In this document: one piece after another, positions 27,409 through 39,426 of the stretch | How positions within the stretch are numbered: position 1 is the stretch's first letter | Layout: each line of letters starts with the position of its first letter | NCBI GenBank assembly: GCA_902554195.1 | Contig: CACDNT010000002.1 | Coordinates: 1-58,715 of the forward strand | Length of the DNA stretch: 58,715 nucleotides | Direction of reading: 5' to 3' | Source: an uncultured Pelagibacteraceae bacterium | Lineage (GTDB): Bacteria > Pseudomonadota > Alphaproteobacteria > Pelagibacterales > Pelagibacteraceae | Translations under genes and position numbers: made by a program | Notes under the pieces: model-generated | The model's input: the letters and a program-made list of their open reading frames with translations, nothing else | Told to the model about the DNA's origin: nothing | The model's database searches: none

Positions 27409-27449
27409 AAGACCTCTTAAATCATTACGATTTAAGAGGTCTTTTTTTT
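27409..27449 (+). terminator. rho-independent terminator after pal
   Basis: A perfect 14-base stem (AAGACCTCTTAAAT at 27409-27422 with ATTTAAGAGGTCTT at 27430-27443), a 7-base loop and a run of eight T (27442-27449). It is the only canonical intrinsic terminator I noticed in the window, and it separates pal from cpoB. Confidence 0.92.
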
Positions 27450-27477
27450 GCCATTATTTTGGACATAACCTAATCAA

Positions 27478-28467
27478 ATGAAACACTTAAAAGAATTATT
27501 AAAATTCAAAATTTTTTTTTTAATTAATTTTTTAATTTTTTATCCCTCTTTCGCAGATAATCATAATATTTACGATACACTAGAGTTGATTAAGAAAGAT
27601 TTAAAAACTCTTGAAAAAGCTGTTTACTCAAATTCAAGTGAATTCAACAATACGAATTCATCTTCATCAAGTGTTGATAGTAACTCTGAAGATGTACTTA
27701 CAAGACATTTGTTGAAGTTATCTGAAATTGAAAATCAATTTCAGGAACTGACTAACAAATTTGAAGAAATAAATTTTAAGCTTGATAAGTTGTCAAATAG
27801 ACTTTCTAAAGTTCAATCAGACAATCAACTTAGATTTCAAGATTTAGAAACTGCATTATCAAATGGTGAAACTATAAATTTGACTTCAAAAAAAAGTTCT
27901 GAACCAGATACAGAAATTTTACCAGGCTCATCTCAACCACAAGACTTAGGGTCAATATCTTATAAAGATAATTCTACAAGCGATACGACTCAAAAAATAC
28001 AATCAGTTGAAACGACTGCTACAATCGTTACGGAGACATTTCAAGCTGAGGAAAAAATTTTACCTGATGTTTCGGCGCCTGAGCAATATGAATTTGCAAC
28101 AAGTTTTTTAAAAGTTGGAGATTACCCTACGGCTGAAAGAGCATTTAGAGAATTTGTAATTTCAAATCCTGATCATAAATTGGCAGGTAACGCACAATAT
28201 TGGTATGCTGAAACATTTAGAATAAGACAACTATATACTGATGCTGCTTCAGCTTATTTAGAAGGTTATCAAAAATACCCTAAAGGAGAAAAAGCTCCTA
28301 TTAATTTATTAAAGCTAGGTGTATCAATGATACAGATTGGAGAAAAGGATCAAGGCTGTAAAATGATAAGTGGTGTTGAAAAACAATACCCAAATGCAAA
28401 CCAGTCTGTTATCCAAAAAGCAAAATATGAGTCTCAAAAATTTGAGTGTAAGAAAAAAAATTCCTAA
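27478..28467 (+). CDS. cpoB: cell division coordinator CpoB (YbgF-like)
   Basis: The 329-residue periplasmic protein has a signal peptide (about 1-26, ending SFADNH), a coiled coil (about 83-125: LSEIENQFQELTNKFEEINF), a disordered Ser/Thr-rich linker and a C-terminal TPR domain. The TPR domain contains ATSFLKVGDYPTAERAFREF, NAQYWYAETFRIRQLYTDAA and APINLLKLGVSM. It links peptidoglycan synthesis with Tol-driven constriction. It lies after the pal terminator, so it probably has its own promoter or depends on read-through. Confidence 0.9.
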   Translation: MKHLKELLKFKIFFLINFLIFYPSFADNHNIYDTLELIKKDLKTLEKAVYSNSSEFNNTNSSSSSVDSNSEDVLTRHLLKLSEIENQFQELTNKFEEINFKLDKLSNRLSKVQSDNQLRFQDLETALSNGETINLTSKKSSEPDTEILPGSSQPQDLGSISYKDNSTSDTTQKIQSVETTATIVTETFQAEEKILPDVSAPEQYEFATSFLKVGDYPTAERAFREFVISNPDHKLAGNAQYWYAETFRIRQLYTDAASAYLEGYQKYPKGEKAPINLLKLGVSMIQIGEKDQGCKMISGVEKQYPNANQSVIQKAKYESQKFECKKKNS

Positions 28468-29455
28468 AATCTATAAATCAAAACTTTTAAATCAAAGAGT
28501 AAATAAAATTTTTAATAAATTTGAAAAATCATTCAAAATAGATAGTAATTTCATAGTTGCGGTATCTGGGGGGGCAGATAGTTTAGCTTTAGCTTTTTTA
28601 ACAAAAGTATACTCTTTAAAAAAAAACTTAAATCCAAGGTATTTTATTGTAGATCATAAGCTTAGAAAAGAGTCTACTTATGAGGCTCAAAAAGTAAGAA
28701 GTATTCTTAAATCTATAAAAATCAATTCTCAAGTTCTTAATTGGAGAGGAAAAAAACCTACGAGCAATATTCAATCCTTAGCCAGGAGTAAAAGATATGA
28801 GCTTTTATTTTCTAAATGTAAAAAACTTAAAATTAGTAACCTAATTTTAGGTCATCACACGGACGATTTAATTGAAAACTTTTTTCTAAGAATGGCTAGA
28901 GGGAGTGGTTTAAAAGGACTTGTATCACTTGGAACAAACACTAAAATTAAAAATATAAACTTAATTAGACCTTTGATAAAATTTGACAAAAAAGATCTAA
29001 TATTTTTATCAAAATTTATATTTAATTTTTATGTAGATGATCCAACCAATGATGATATTAAATTCAATAGAGTTAAAATAAGAAACTTTATTAAGGAATT
29101 TGAGAGTTTTGGCCTTGATAAGAAAAAATTTCAATTAACAATAGAAAATTTAAAAAAGTCGGACCAATCAATAAAGTTTTATGTTGAAAAGAATAAGAGA
29201 GTGAACTCAATTTTTAACTATGAAAAAAATCAACTTATATTAAAAGAAAATTTTTTTGACAATTCACACGAGATCATTTTTAGATCTTTCTCTGATTTAA
29301 TTCATTTAGTTGGAAAAAAGCCTAATTTTGTGAGAGGTAAAAAAATAGAGAATATTTTGAATAAAATTAAAGAGCGGAACCTAAGAAAAGAAACATTAGG
29401 AGGATGCGTCATTAAGATGGTAAATCATACTGTGATTTTGACAAAAGAAGGCTAA
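28427..29455 (+). CDS. tilS: tRNA(Ile)-lysidine synthase
   Basis: The protein has the N-type ATP pyrophosphatase loop VAVSGGADSLALAF (SGGADS at 47-52), YFIVDHKLRKES, SLARSKRYELL and ILGHHTDDLIENFFLRMARGSGLKGL, all TilS motifs. It adds lysine to C34 of tRNA-Ile(CAU) so that AUA is read, important in such an AUA-rich genome. The open frame extends back to 28370. I chose ATG 28427, which still overlaps the cpoB end by 41 bases and places the P-loop at a normal distance. The length (342) is slightly short, with a reduced C-terminal domain. Confidence 0.88.
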   Translation: MSLKNLSVRKKIPKIYKSKLLNQRVNKIFNKFEKSFKIDSNFIVAVSGGADSLALAFLTKVYSLKKNLNPRYFIVDHKLRKESTYEAQKVRSILKSIKINSQVLNWRGKKPTSNIQSLARSKRYELLFSKCKKLKISNLILGHHTDDLIENFFLRMARGSGLKGLVSLGTNTKIKNINLIRPLIKFDKKDLIFLSKFIFNFYVDDPTNDDIKFNRVKIRNFIKEFESFGLDKKKFQLTIENLKKSDQSIKFYVEKNKRVNSIFNYEKNQLILKENFFDNSHEIIFRSFSDLIHLVGKKPNFVRGKKIENILNKIKERNLRKETLGGCVIKMVNHTVILTKEG

Positions 29456-29462
29456 AAATAGA

Positions 29463-29490
29463 CTTGTTAAATCAATAATAATTCTTATCT
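29463..29490 (+). promoter_or_regulatory. putative sigma-32 (RpoH) promoter of ftsH
   Basis: CTTG (29463-29466), 17 bases, CTTATCT (29484-29490). This fits the alphaproteobacterial RpoH consensus CTTG-N17/18-CYTATNT. Initiation would lie at about 29497, at the ATG itself. ftsH is a classic heat-shock gene, and rpoH is encoded at 35894. Confidence 0.5.
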
Positions 29491-29497
29491 TATAAGC

Positions 29498-31399
29498 ATG
29501 AATCTTAAAAACTTAGCAATGTGGGCAATAATTGTTTTTTTAACAATTGGTCTTTACAATATGTTTAAGAATCCTCAATCAAACATTAGAAGTTCTAATG
29601 AGGTAATTTTCTCAGAATTTTTAGAGTCTGTAGAACAAGGAGAGGTATTAAAAGTTGAGATTCAAGGAAACAATATAAATGGTGTGTATGCTAATGGTAA
29701 AAGCTTTAAAACTTATTCACCGAATGATCCTAATTTGATAGAAAAACTTTCTGAGAAGGGTGTAAGTATATCAGCGGCACCTTTAGAAGAAAAGATGCCT
29801 TCATTATTTGGTGTCCTACTTTCATGGTTTCCAATGTTATTGTTGATAGCAGTTTGGATTTTCTTTATGAGACAAATGCAAGGCGGTAAAGGTGGAGCGA
29901 TGGGCTTTGGAAGATCTAAAGCAAAAATGATGAATGAAATGAAAGGCAAAGTAACCTTTAATGATGTTGCAGGAGTAGAAGAAGCAAAAGAAGAAGTTGA
30001 AGAAATTGTTGAGTTTTTAAAAGATCCAAAAAAATTTAGTAGGTTAGGTGGAAAAATACCTAGAGGTGCGCTTCTTGTCGGTCCGCCAGGCACAGGTAAA
30101 ACTTTATTAGCTAGGGCAATTGCTGGTGAAGCAGGTGTTCCTTTCTTTACTATATCTGGATCAGATTTCGTAGAAATGTTCGTTGGTGTGGGAGCATCAA
30201 GAGTGAGAGACATGTTCGAGCAAGGAAAAAAAAATTCGCCTTGTATAATTTTTATTGATGAAATTGACGCTGTTGGAAGAAGTCGAGGCGCAGGTCTAGG
30301 CGGAGGTAACGATGAAAGAGAACAAACCCTTAATCAGCTTCTTGTTGAGATGGATGGTTTTGACACTAATGAAGGTGTAATTATAATTGCAGCAACCAAC
30401 AGGCCAGATGTTCTTGATCCTGCATTATTAAGACCTGGTAGATTTGATAGACAAGTTGTAGTTTCTAATCCAGATATAATTGGAAGAGAAAAAATCCTTA
30501 AAGTACATGTTAAAAAAATCAAGATGGCTCCCGATGTAAATTTAAGAACTATAGCAAGAGGAACTCCTGGATTTTCGGGTGCTGATCTTGCTAATTTAGT
30601 AAATGAGTCCGCATTATTAGCAGCTAGAAAAAATAAAAGAATTGTTACTTTAAATGAATTTGAAGAAGCAAAAGATAAAGTAATGATGGGAGCTGAAAGA
30701 CGATCAATGGTTATGACTGAAGATGAGAAGAAATTAACAGCATATCATGAAGGCGGACATGCTTTAGTTTCTTTTAATATGCCTAGTTACGACCCAATAC
30801 ATAAAGCAACAATTATACCAAGAGGTCGAGCTTTAGGAATGGTAATGAATTTACCTGAAAGAGACAAACATGGTCATTCAATCAAATACTTGAAAGCAAG
30901 ATTAGCAGTCTGTTTTGGAGGAAGAGTGGCAGAGGAAGTAATTTTTGGAAAAGATAATATTTCAACGGGCGCAGGTGGAGGAAGTGGTTCAGATATAAAT
31001 CAAGCAACTCAACTTGCAAGAGCTATGGTTACAAAATATGGTATGAGTGAAGAAATGGGTCCAGTTGAGTATGGTGAAAATCAAGAAGAAGTTTTCTTGG
31101 GAAGATCTGTAACTCAAACACAATCAGTTTCTGAGGAGGTAGCTCAAAAGATAGATAAAGAAATTAGAAAATTAGTTGATGAGGGCTATAATAAAGCTAA
31201 AGAAATATTAACAGAAAAAATTGATGATTTACATAAAATTGCAAAAGCTCTTATGACATATGAAACATTAACAGGTGAAGAAATCGAAAATATAATTACT
31301 AAAAATATATACCCTGCTGACAAACAAGATCTAAAAGTTGACGATGACAAGAGCTCTGCTTTAGGTGCAATGGGACTTAAACCTAAAATTGTTCATTAA
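29498..31399 (+). CDS. ftsH: ATP-dependent zinc metalloprotease FtsH
   Basis: The 633-residue membrane AAA+ protease has two helices (about 5-23 and 103-124), Walker A GPPGTGKT (195-202), Walker B IFIDEID (251-257), a second-region RPGRFDR (312-318) and the zinc site HEGGH (417-421). It degrades membrane and regulatory proteins, in other bacteria including sigma-32 itself. The start is ATG 29498; a shorter start at Met8 would give a leader to the putative promoter. Full length. Confidence 0.97.
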   Translation: MNLKNLAMWAIIVFLTIGLYNMFKNPQSNIRSSNEVIFSEFLESVEQGEVLKVEIQGNNINGVYANGKSFKTYSPNDPNLIEKLSEKGVSISAAPLEEKMPSLFGVLLSWFPMLLLIAVWIFFMRQMQGGKGGAMGFGRSKAKMMNEMKGKVTFNDVAGVEEAKEEVEEIVEFLKDPKKFSRLGGKIPRGALLVGPPGTGKTLLARAIAGEAGVPFFTISGSDFVEMFVGVGASRVRDMFEQGKKNSPCIIFIDEIDAVGRSRGAGLGGGNDEREQTLNQLLVEMDGFDTNEGVIIIAATNRPDVLDPALLRPGRFDRQVVVSNPDIIGREKILKVHVKKIKMAPDVNLRTIARGTPGFSGADLANLVNESALLAARKNKRIVTLNEFEEAKDKVMMGAERRSMVMTEDEKKLTAYHEGGHALVSFNMPSYDPIHKATIIPRGRALGMVMNLPERDKHGHSIKYLKARLAVCFGGRVAEEVIFGKDNISTGAGGGSGSDINQATQLARAMVTKYGMSEEMGPVEYGENQEEVFLGRSVTQTQSVSEEVAQKIDKEIRKLVDEGYNKAKEILTEKIDDLHKIAKALMTYETLTGEEIENIITKNIYPADKQDLKVDDDKSSALGAMGLKPKIVH

Positions 31400-31404
31400 T
31401 CTTA

Positions 31405-32460
31405 ATGTCTAGATATTACACAAGATTGTGTAATCTCTACTATGGAAATAGCTCAAAAAAATTAGTTAGCAAAAATAAAACTATACCACTTAACGGGATC
31501 AAAGAAATTTCATTTGATCAAATAGAGATAATAACAAGAAACTCAAAAAAAAAGATATTTGTTAATCAAATAAAATATTTGCCTAAATTAATTAAAAGAA
31601 AAATTAACTTCGATTTAAAAAAAATTAAATCAAAAAAAAAAAATTTTTCAAATTTAGATTTTCGTAAAATACCTAATATTATGGGTGTCTTAAACTTGAC
31701 ACCTGATAGCTTTTCAGATGGTGGGAAATTTAATTCAAAAAAAAAAGGAATTAATCATGCGATTAGTTTATTCAACTGCGGTGCAAATTTGATTGATATT
31801 GGTGGTGAGTCGACACGCCCAGGATCAAAAGTAATTAAAGAAAATTTAGAATGGCAAAGAATTGAGAAAATTTTAAAATCATTAATTAAAAAAAAAATAC
31901 CGATTTCTTTAGATACCAGAAAGTCTAGAATTATGATTAAAGGAATAGATTTAGGAGTTAAATTAATTAATGATGTCTCAGGATTAGAATTTGACACTAA
32001 AACTTTAGATATATTAAAGAAATATAAAGTACCATTTGTAATTCAGCATTCACAAGGAACTCCTGAAAACATGCAAAAAAACCCTAGATATAAAAATGAG
32101 TTATTAGACATATACGATTTTTTTGAAAAAAAAATAAAACTTCTAAGATCGAAGGGTATTAAACACAATAAAATTATTCTAGATCCTGGTATAGGTTTTG
32201 GAAAAAATTTGAAACATAATATGAATTTGATACGCAATATTTCTATTTTCCATTCTCTTGGTTTTCCTATACTTGTGGGCAATTCAAGAAAAAGATTTAT
32301 TAAGGAGTTGTCTGGAAAAAATGAAAGTAAATTCAGAAACGGGGGAACAATAGCATCATCAATATATCTCATGATGCAAGGGGTTCAAATTTTAAGAATT
32401 CATGATGTTAATGAAACAATACAGGGATTAAAGATCTTTAAGAATATTATAAATAATTAA
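31405..32460 (+). CDS. folP: dihydropteroate synthase
   Basis: The 351-residue protein has its catalytic barrel from about residue 90: PNIMGVLNLTPDSFSDGG, IDIGGESTRPGS, INDVSG and ILDPGIGFGKNLKHN, the pterin and pABA sites. It joins p-aminobenzoate to 6-hydroxymethyl-dihydropterin diphosphate. Residues 1-89 form an extra basic N-terminal region seen in a variety of alphaproteobacterial enzymes, of unclear role. A run of 12 A (31632-31643) lies at the junction. Its stop overlaps the glmM start by one base. Confidence 0.92.
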   Translation: MSRYYTRLCNLYYGNSSKKLVSKNKTIPLNGIKEISFDQIEIITRNSKKKIFVNQIKYLPKLIKRKINFDLKKIKSKKKNFSNLDFRKIPNIMGVLNLTPDSFSDGGKFNSKKKGINHAISLFNCGANLIDIGGESTRPGSKVIKENLEWQRIEKILKSLIKKKIPISLDTRKSRIMIKGIDLGVKLINDVSGLEFDTKTLDILKKYKVPFVIQHSQGTPENMQKNPRYKNELLDIYDFFEKKIKLLRSKGIKHNKIILDPGIGFGKNLKHNMNLIRNISIFHSLGFPILVGNSRKRFIKELSGKNESKFRNGGTIASSIYLMMQGVQILRIHDVNETIQGLKIFKNIINN

Positions 32461-33791
32461 TGACAAAAAAATATTTTGGTACTGACGGTATTAGGGGGGC
32501 TATCAATAGTAAAAATATAAATGGAGATATGTTTTTTAAATTTGGCTTAGCAAGTGGAACATATTTCAAATCTCAAAAAAAAAGAAAACAAACCGCAATA
32601 ATAGCAAAAGATACTAGATTATCTGGATACACTTTAGAACCAGCACTTGTATCTGGATTGGCATCAGCAGGTATGCATGTATATACTTTGGGACCTTTAC
32701 CCACAAATGGTTTAGCGATGCTCACAAAAGCTATGAGGGCTAATATGGGAATTATGATTACAGCTTCTCACAATCCTCATAATGATAATGGATTAAAACT
32801 ATTTGGGCCTGATGGTATGAAACTATCAGATAAAATTGAAAAAAAAATTGAAAGTTTAATAGATAAAAAAATTATCAAAAATCTATCGAAGCCTGAAAAA
32901 TTAGGTAGAGTAAAAAGATTAGAGACAGGTACAGATGATTACATCAAGATATTAAAAAAAAATTTTACAAAGGAATTTAATTTAAGAGGACTGAGAATTG
33001 TAATTGATTGTGCAAATGGAGCAGGGTACAAAGCTGGTCCAGAACTACTAAAATCTTTGGGAGCTAAGGTGATTGCAATAGGAGTTAATCCTAATGGATT
33101 AAATATAAACAAAAATTGTGGCTCTACATTTCCTGAAAAGATAAAATCGGCTGTTAAAAAGCATAAGGCTCATTTAGGTATTTCATTAGATGGTGATGCA
33201 GATAGAATAATTATGTGTGATGAAAAAAGTAACATTATAGATGGTGATCAAATTATCGCTGCACTAGCTACAAGGTGGAAAAATAAAAAAATGTTAAAAG
33301 GTGGGGTAGTTGGAACATTAATGTCTAATTACGGCCTTGAAAAATATTTTAAAAAAAAAGGTATTAAATTTATACGTGCTAATGTTGGTGATAGATACGT
33401 AAAAGAGGTAATGCAAAAAAATAAATTTAATTTAGGCGGAGAACAATCAGGGCACATTATTCTAGGTAAATTTGCAACTACAGGAGATGGTTTACTTGTT
33501 GCTCTGGAGTCCTTATTTGCTCTTAGAAAGGGAAAAAGAGCCAGTGAATTTTTTGAAAACTTTAATAAAACCCCACAATTACTTAAAAATATTGAAGTGA
33601 AAGATAAAAACATAATTAACAAACCTGAAATTAAGAAAGCTATCAAGCTAGCCTCAAAATTAATTACAGGCAGTGGTAGAATTCTTGTAAGAAAATCGGG
33701 AACGGAGTCAAAAATAAGAATTATGGGAGAAAGTGAAAATAAAAGACTTCTTGTTAAATGTGTTAATATAATTTTGAAAAAAATTAGATAA
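32460..33791 (+). CDS. glmM: phosphoglucosamine mutase
   Basis: The 443-residue alpha-D-phosphohexomutase has YFGTDGIRG (5-13), the phosphoserine loop TASHNPHNDNGLK (101-113, Ser103), LDGDADRI (metal loop) and the C-terminal phosphate-binding RKSGTESKIRIM. It converts glucosamine-6-phosphate to glucosamine-1-phosphate for UDP-GlcNAc, the precursor of peptidoglycan, LPS and the surface glycans at the left of this window. folP-glmM adjacency is common in proteobacteria. Full length. Confidence 0.96.
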   Translation: MTKKYFGTDGIRGAINSKNINGDMFFKFGLASGTYFKSQKKRKQTAIIAKDTRLSGYTLEPALVSGLASAGMHVYTLGPLPTNGLAMLTKAMRANMGIMITASHNPHNDNGLKLFGPDGMKLSDKIEKKIESLIDKKIIKNLSKPEKLGRVKRLETGTDDYIKILKKNFTKEFNLRGLRIVIDCANGAGYKAGPELLKSLGAKVIAIGVNPNGLNINKNCGSTFPEKIKSAVKKHKAHLGISLDGDADRIIMCDEKSNIIDGDQIIAALATRWKNKKMLKGGVVGTLMSNYGLEKYFKKKGIKFIRANVGDRYVKEVMQKNKFNLGGEQSGHIILGKFATTGDGLLVALESLFALRKGKRASEFFENFNKTPQLLKNIEVKDKNIINKPEIKKAIKLASKLITGSGRILVRKSGTESKIRIMGESENKRLLVKCVNIILKKIR

Positions 33792-33792
33792 T

Positions 33793-36787
<2,995 letters not shown>

Positions 36788-36795
36788 AGACAGTT

Positions 36796-36823
36796 TATCT
36801 AATTAATATTAAAAATTTTTCAA
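36796..36823 (-). promoter_or_regulatory. putative sigma-70 promoter of rpoH
   Basis: Minus strand TTGAAA (36823-36818), 16 bases, TAGATA (36801-36796). The start of transcription would be at about 36789, close to the first ATG (36787-36785). Pattern match only. Confidence 0.4.
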
Positions 36824-36827
36824 TGTT

Positions 36828-37808
36828 TTATTTACCCATATTTCTGAGTGTTTTTAGTATTTTTTCAAGTTCATTTGGTAAAATTGAATTAAAAATCATC
36901 TGCTTATTTTTCCTTGGATGTATAAATCCCAATGTTTTAGCGTGCAGAAATTGTCTTTTTAATTTTGTTAAAATTTTTTCTAATGATGGTTCAATATCTT
37001 TAAGTTTTTTAAATTTTTTTTTATATTTATCATCACCAACTATACTGTTACCTAAATAATTCATGTGAACTCTTATTTGATGAGTTCGGCCTGTTTCTAA
37101 TTGACACTCTAATAAACTAAAAGTTGGAATATTTTTATTTTCAAAAATTTCTAAAGTTTTGTAATTTGTAATTGCTTTTTTCCCTTTGCTGTTGCTAACC
37201 TCCATCATTTGTCTATTTTTTGAGCTTCTTGTAATAAAGGTTTCTATTTTACCTTTAGATGGTCTAATTTTACCCCAGATTAATAATTGGTAAACTCTTT
37301 GGATGGTATGTTGATTAAACTGATTAGAGAGGTGTTCGTGAGTTTGATTATTTTTTGCAATAACAACTAATCCAGATGTATTTTTATCAATTCTATGTAC
37401 TATTCCAGGTCTTAGTTCACCTCCAATATTAGAAAAAGAATTTTTACTATAATTCATAAGTGCATTTACGATTGTGTTATCAAAATTACCTGCACCAGGA
37501 TGCATTACTATTCCAGACGGTTTATTTAAAACAATCAAATCTTTGTCTTCATATACTATATCTAAATTAAACTCATAAGGTTTTAAGGAAGCTTTTTTTG
37601 GTTCGGGTATGACTAATTTTATTTCATCATTAAAAAAAATTTTTTTCGATGGATCAGTTATTATCTTATTATTTATTTTTAACTTATTATCTAGAATAAG
37701 ATTTTTTATTCTTGTTCGACTGATAATATCCTCCCTCTTTTTAATGAAAATATCAACACGGAGTTCATTTTCGGTCTTATCAACTGTCAAATTTATTTTT
37801 TTTTCCAT
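36828..37808 (-). CDS. rluD: RluD-family 23S rRNA pseudouridine synthase
   Basis: The 326-residue protein has an N-terminal S4 RNA-binding domain (about 18-75) and the catalytic domain with HRIDKNTSGLVVIAKN (138-153, catalytic Asp141), LLECQLETGRTHQIRVHM and FLHAKTLGFIHP. RluD modifies helix 69 of 23S rRNA; RluC specificity cannot be excluded by sequence alone. It is 40 bases upstream of rpoH in the same direction and divergent from tRNA-Arg. Confidence 0.93.
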   Translation of the reverse strand: MEKKINLTVDKTENELRVDIFIKKREDIISRTRIKNLILDNKLKINNKIITDPSKKIFFNDEIKLVIPEPKKASLKPYEFNLDIVYEDKDLIVLNKPSGIVMHPGAGNFDNTIVNALMNYSKNSFSNIGGELRPGIVHRIDKNTSGLVVIAKNNQTHEHLSNQFNQHTIQRVYQLLIWGKIRPSKGKIETFITRSSKNRQMMEVSNSKGKKAITNYKTLEIFENKNIPTFSLLECQLETGRTHQIRVHMNYLGNSIVGDDKYKKKFKKLKDIEPSLEKILTKLKRQFLHAKTLGFIHPRKNKQMIFNSILPNELEKILKTLRNMGK

Positions 37809-37831
37809 AAAATGATATATTAATATGATAT

Positions 37832-37908
37832 GCGCTTGTAGCTCAACTGGATAGAGCGCCTGACTTCGGATCAGGAGGTTCTGGGTTCGACTCCTAGCAG
37901 GCGCACCA
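37832..37908 (+). tRNA. tRNA-Arg (TCG)
   Basis: A 77-base cloverleaf: acceptor GCGCTTG with a matching 3' half ending GCGC-A and encoded CCA (37906-37908), D arm AGCTCAACTGGATAGAGC, anticodon stem CCTGA/TCAGG around CTTCGGA (anticodon TCG), and T arm with GGTTCGACTCC. The permease gene on the other strand ends one base later. Confidence 0.95.
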
Positions 37909-37909
37909 A

Positions 37910-38701
37910 TTATTCGCCCATATTTATTAACGTCCCTTTTACTCTCGCTCTTAAAAAAGATAGATAAAACAGTCCTATTCCAAAAATTAAATAAACTAAA
38001 TTTAATAAATAAGCTTGTTTTATATTTTCGTAATCTACAAGACCATTTATTAAAATATTTCTGGTTTCATCAAAAATGTAAACTAATGGTAAGCCTTTTG
38101 CAATTATTTGAAAAAATTCAGGAAGGATTTCTATTGGATAGTAGATACAGCCTAAGGGAGCAAGTAAAAATAATGATGACCAAGCTATATTTTCAAAGGA
38201 TGGTCCGTATCTCATTAAACCTGAGCTCACAAATAAACCTAGTGTAATCCCAAATATGTACAAACTTAAAAATAATATAAAGAGTGGAAAACCTAATTTT
38301 AAAATTGAAACTCCAAATAGTGGAGAAGTTAAAATGATTGCGGGCACTAGACCGATTAATGTCCTTATCAAAGCAGTAAAAATTAAAGATATAATTATTT
38401 CTTTCAGCTTCAATGGAGCAATAAATAAATTAGTAAAATTTCTACTCCAGATTTCCTCTAAAAAAAGCATATTAAAGCTTATGCTAGATCTAAAAAGAAT
38501 GTCATAAAGAATTGCACATGTAAGAATTATTCCAAGTGTATTATTGTAATAATCACTATAAATTGAAAAAAATTTAGAAATAAATCCCCAAAGAATAATT
38601 TGTATTGTTGGCCAATAAATTAAATCCAAAACTCTTGGTAAAGAACTTTTGATGAGATAAAAATGTCTCAAAAAAAGTCCATACATTTTATTTAGATTCA
38701 T
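37910..38701 (-). CDS. ABC-2 type transporter permease
   Basis: The 263-residue protein has six membrane helices in the ABC-2/NodJ-like arrangement. MYGLFLRHFYLIKSSLPRVL forms the cytoplasmic N-terminus, and LLAPLGCIYYPIEILPEFFQ is the typical coupling-region motif before helix 6. It pairs with the ATPase upstream (4-base overlap). Such exporters move polysaccharide, lipids or drugs; the substrate here is unknown. Its stop lies one base from the convergent tRNA-Arg. Confidence 0.88.
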   Translation of the reverse strand: MNLNKMYGLFLRHFYLIKSSLPRVLDLIYWPTIQIILWGFISKFFSIYSDYYNNTLGIILTCAILYDILFRSSISFNMLFLEEIWSRNFTNLFIAPLKLKEIIISLIFTALIRTLIGLVPAIILTSPLFGVSILKLGFPLFILFLSLYIFGITLGLFVSSGLMRYGPSFENIAWSSLFLLAPLGCIYYPIEILPEFFQIIAKGLPLVYIFDETRNILINGLVDYENIKQAYLLNLVYLIFGIGLFYLSFLRARVKGTLINMGE

Positions 38702-39426
38702 ATTAAATCTCTTGTAAGTTTTAAAAAAACTTCCTCCATATTTCTTCTTCCATGTTTCTTAATTAACTCACCAGGAGTTCCTTGATCAATAATAGATCCT
38801 TTATTCATCATTAGAACTGAAGAACATAATCTCTCAACTTCTGCCATGTTATGCGAAGCAAGCAGAATAGAGGTTTTTTTTTCTTTTTGGTATTCCTCTA
38901 AAAAACTCCTAACAAAATCTCCTGTTTCAGGATCTAGAGATGCAGTTGGTTCATCAAGAAGAAGAACTGATGGATCATTAATTATTGATTTAGCTAGACT
39001 GACTCTATTTTTTTGACCAGAGGAAAGTTCTCCTGTTATTTTATTAATAAATTCATTAAGCCTTAATTTTTCACAAAGATAATCAATTTTAATTCCAAGT
39101 TCTTTAACATCATAAAGTCTTCCATAAACTTCAAGATTTTGCTTTACAGTCAATTTTTTTGGTAACTCAATATATGGTGAAATAAAATTTAATTTATTCA
39201 ATAATTCAACTCTTTGTTTTTCAATTTCAATACCATTTATAAGAACCTTCCCTTTAGTAGGCTTTAGTAAACCTAGTATCATACCTATTGTTGTAGTTTT
39301 ACCGCATCCGTTAGGTCCAAGAATTCCAATGATTTCATTTTCATTTACTTTAAAAGAAATATCTCGAACAGCTTCTTTTGTGTCATAAGTTTTTGATAAA
39401 TCAATTATTTCAAGAGGAATAGTCAT
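38698..39426 (-). CDS. ABC transporter ATP-binding protein
   Basis: The 242-residue nucleotide-binding subunit has Walker A GPNGCGKTT (37-45), a Q-loop region around FISPYIE, signature LSSGQKNRV, Walker B VLLLDEPTASLDPETG and the switch His in LLASHNMAEVERL. It energises the ABC-2 permease at 37910, with which it overlaps by 4 bases. It also overlaps the upstream t6A gene by one base. DRA/NodI-like subfamily; substrate unknown. Confidence 0.93.
   Translation of the reverse strand: MTIPLEIIDLSKTYDTKEAVRDISFKVNENEIIGILGPNGCGKTTTIGMILGLLKPTKGKVLINGIEIEKQRVELLNKLNFISPYIELPKKLTVKQNLEVYGRLYDVKELGIKIDYLCEKLRLNEFINKITGELSSGQKNRVSLAKSIINDPSVLLLDEPTASLDPETGDFVRSFLEEYQKEKKTSILLASHNMAEVERLCSSVLMMNKGSIIDQGTPGELIKKHGRRNMEEVFLKLTRDLI

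Noticed and set aside
29713..30213. 166-codon antisense frame inside ftsH
   Set aside because: Shadow of a strongly conserved gene; Ser/Pro-rich translation with no recognisable domain.
37832..37908. tRNA-Arg as an attachment site for a mobile element
   Set aside because: No integrase, no repeated tRNA 3' fragment and no foreign-looking block next to it.
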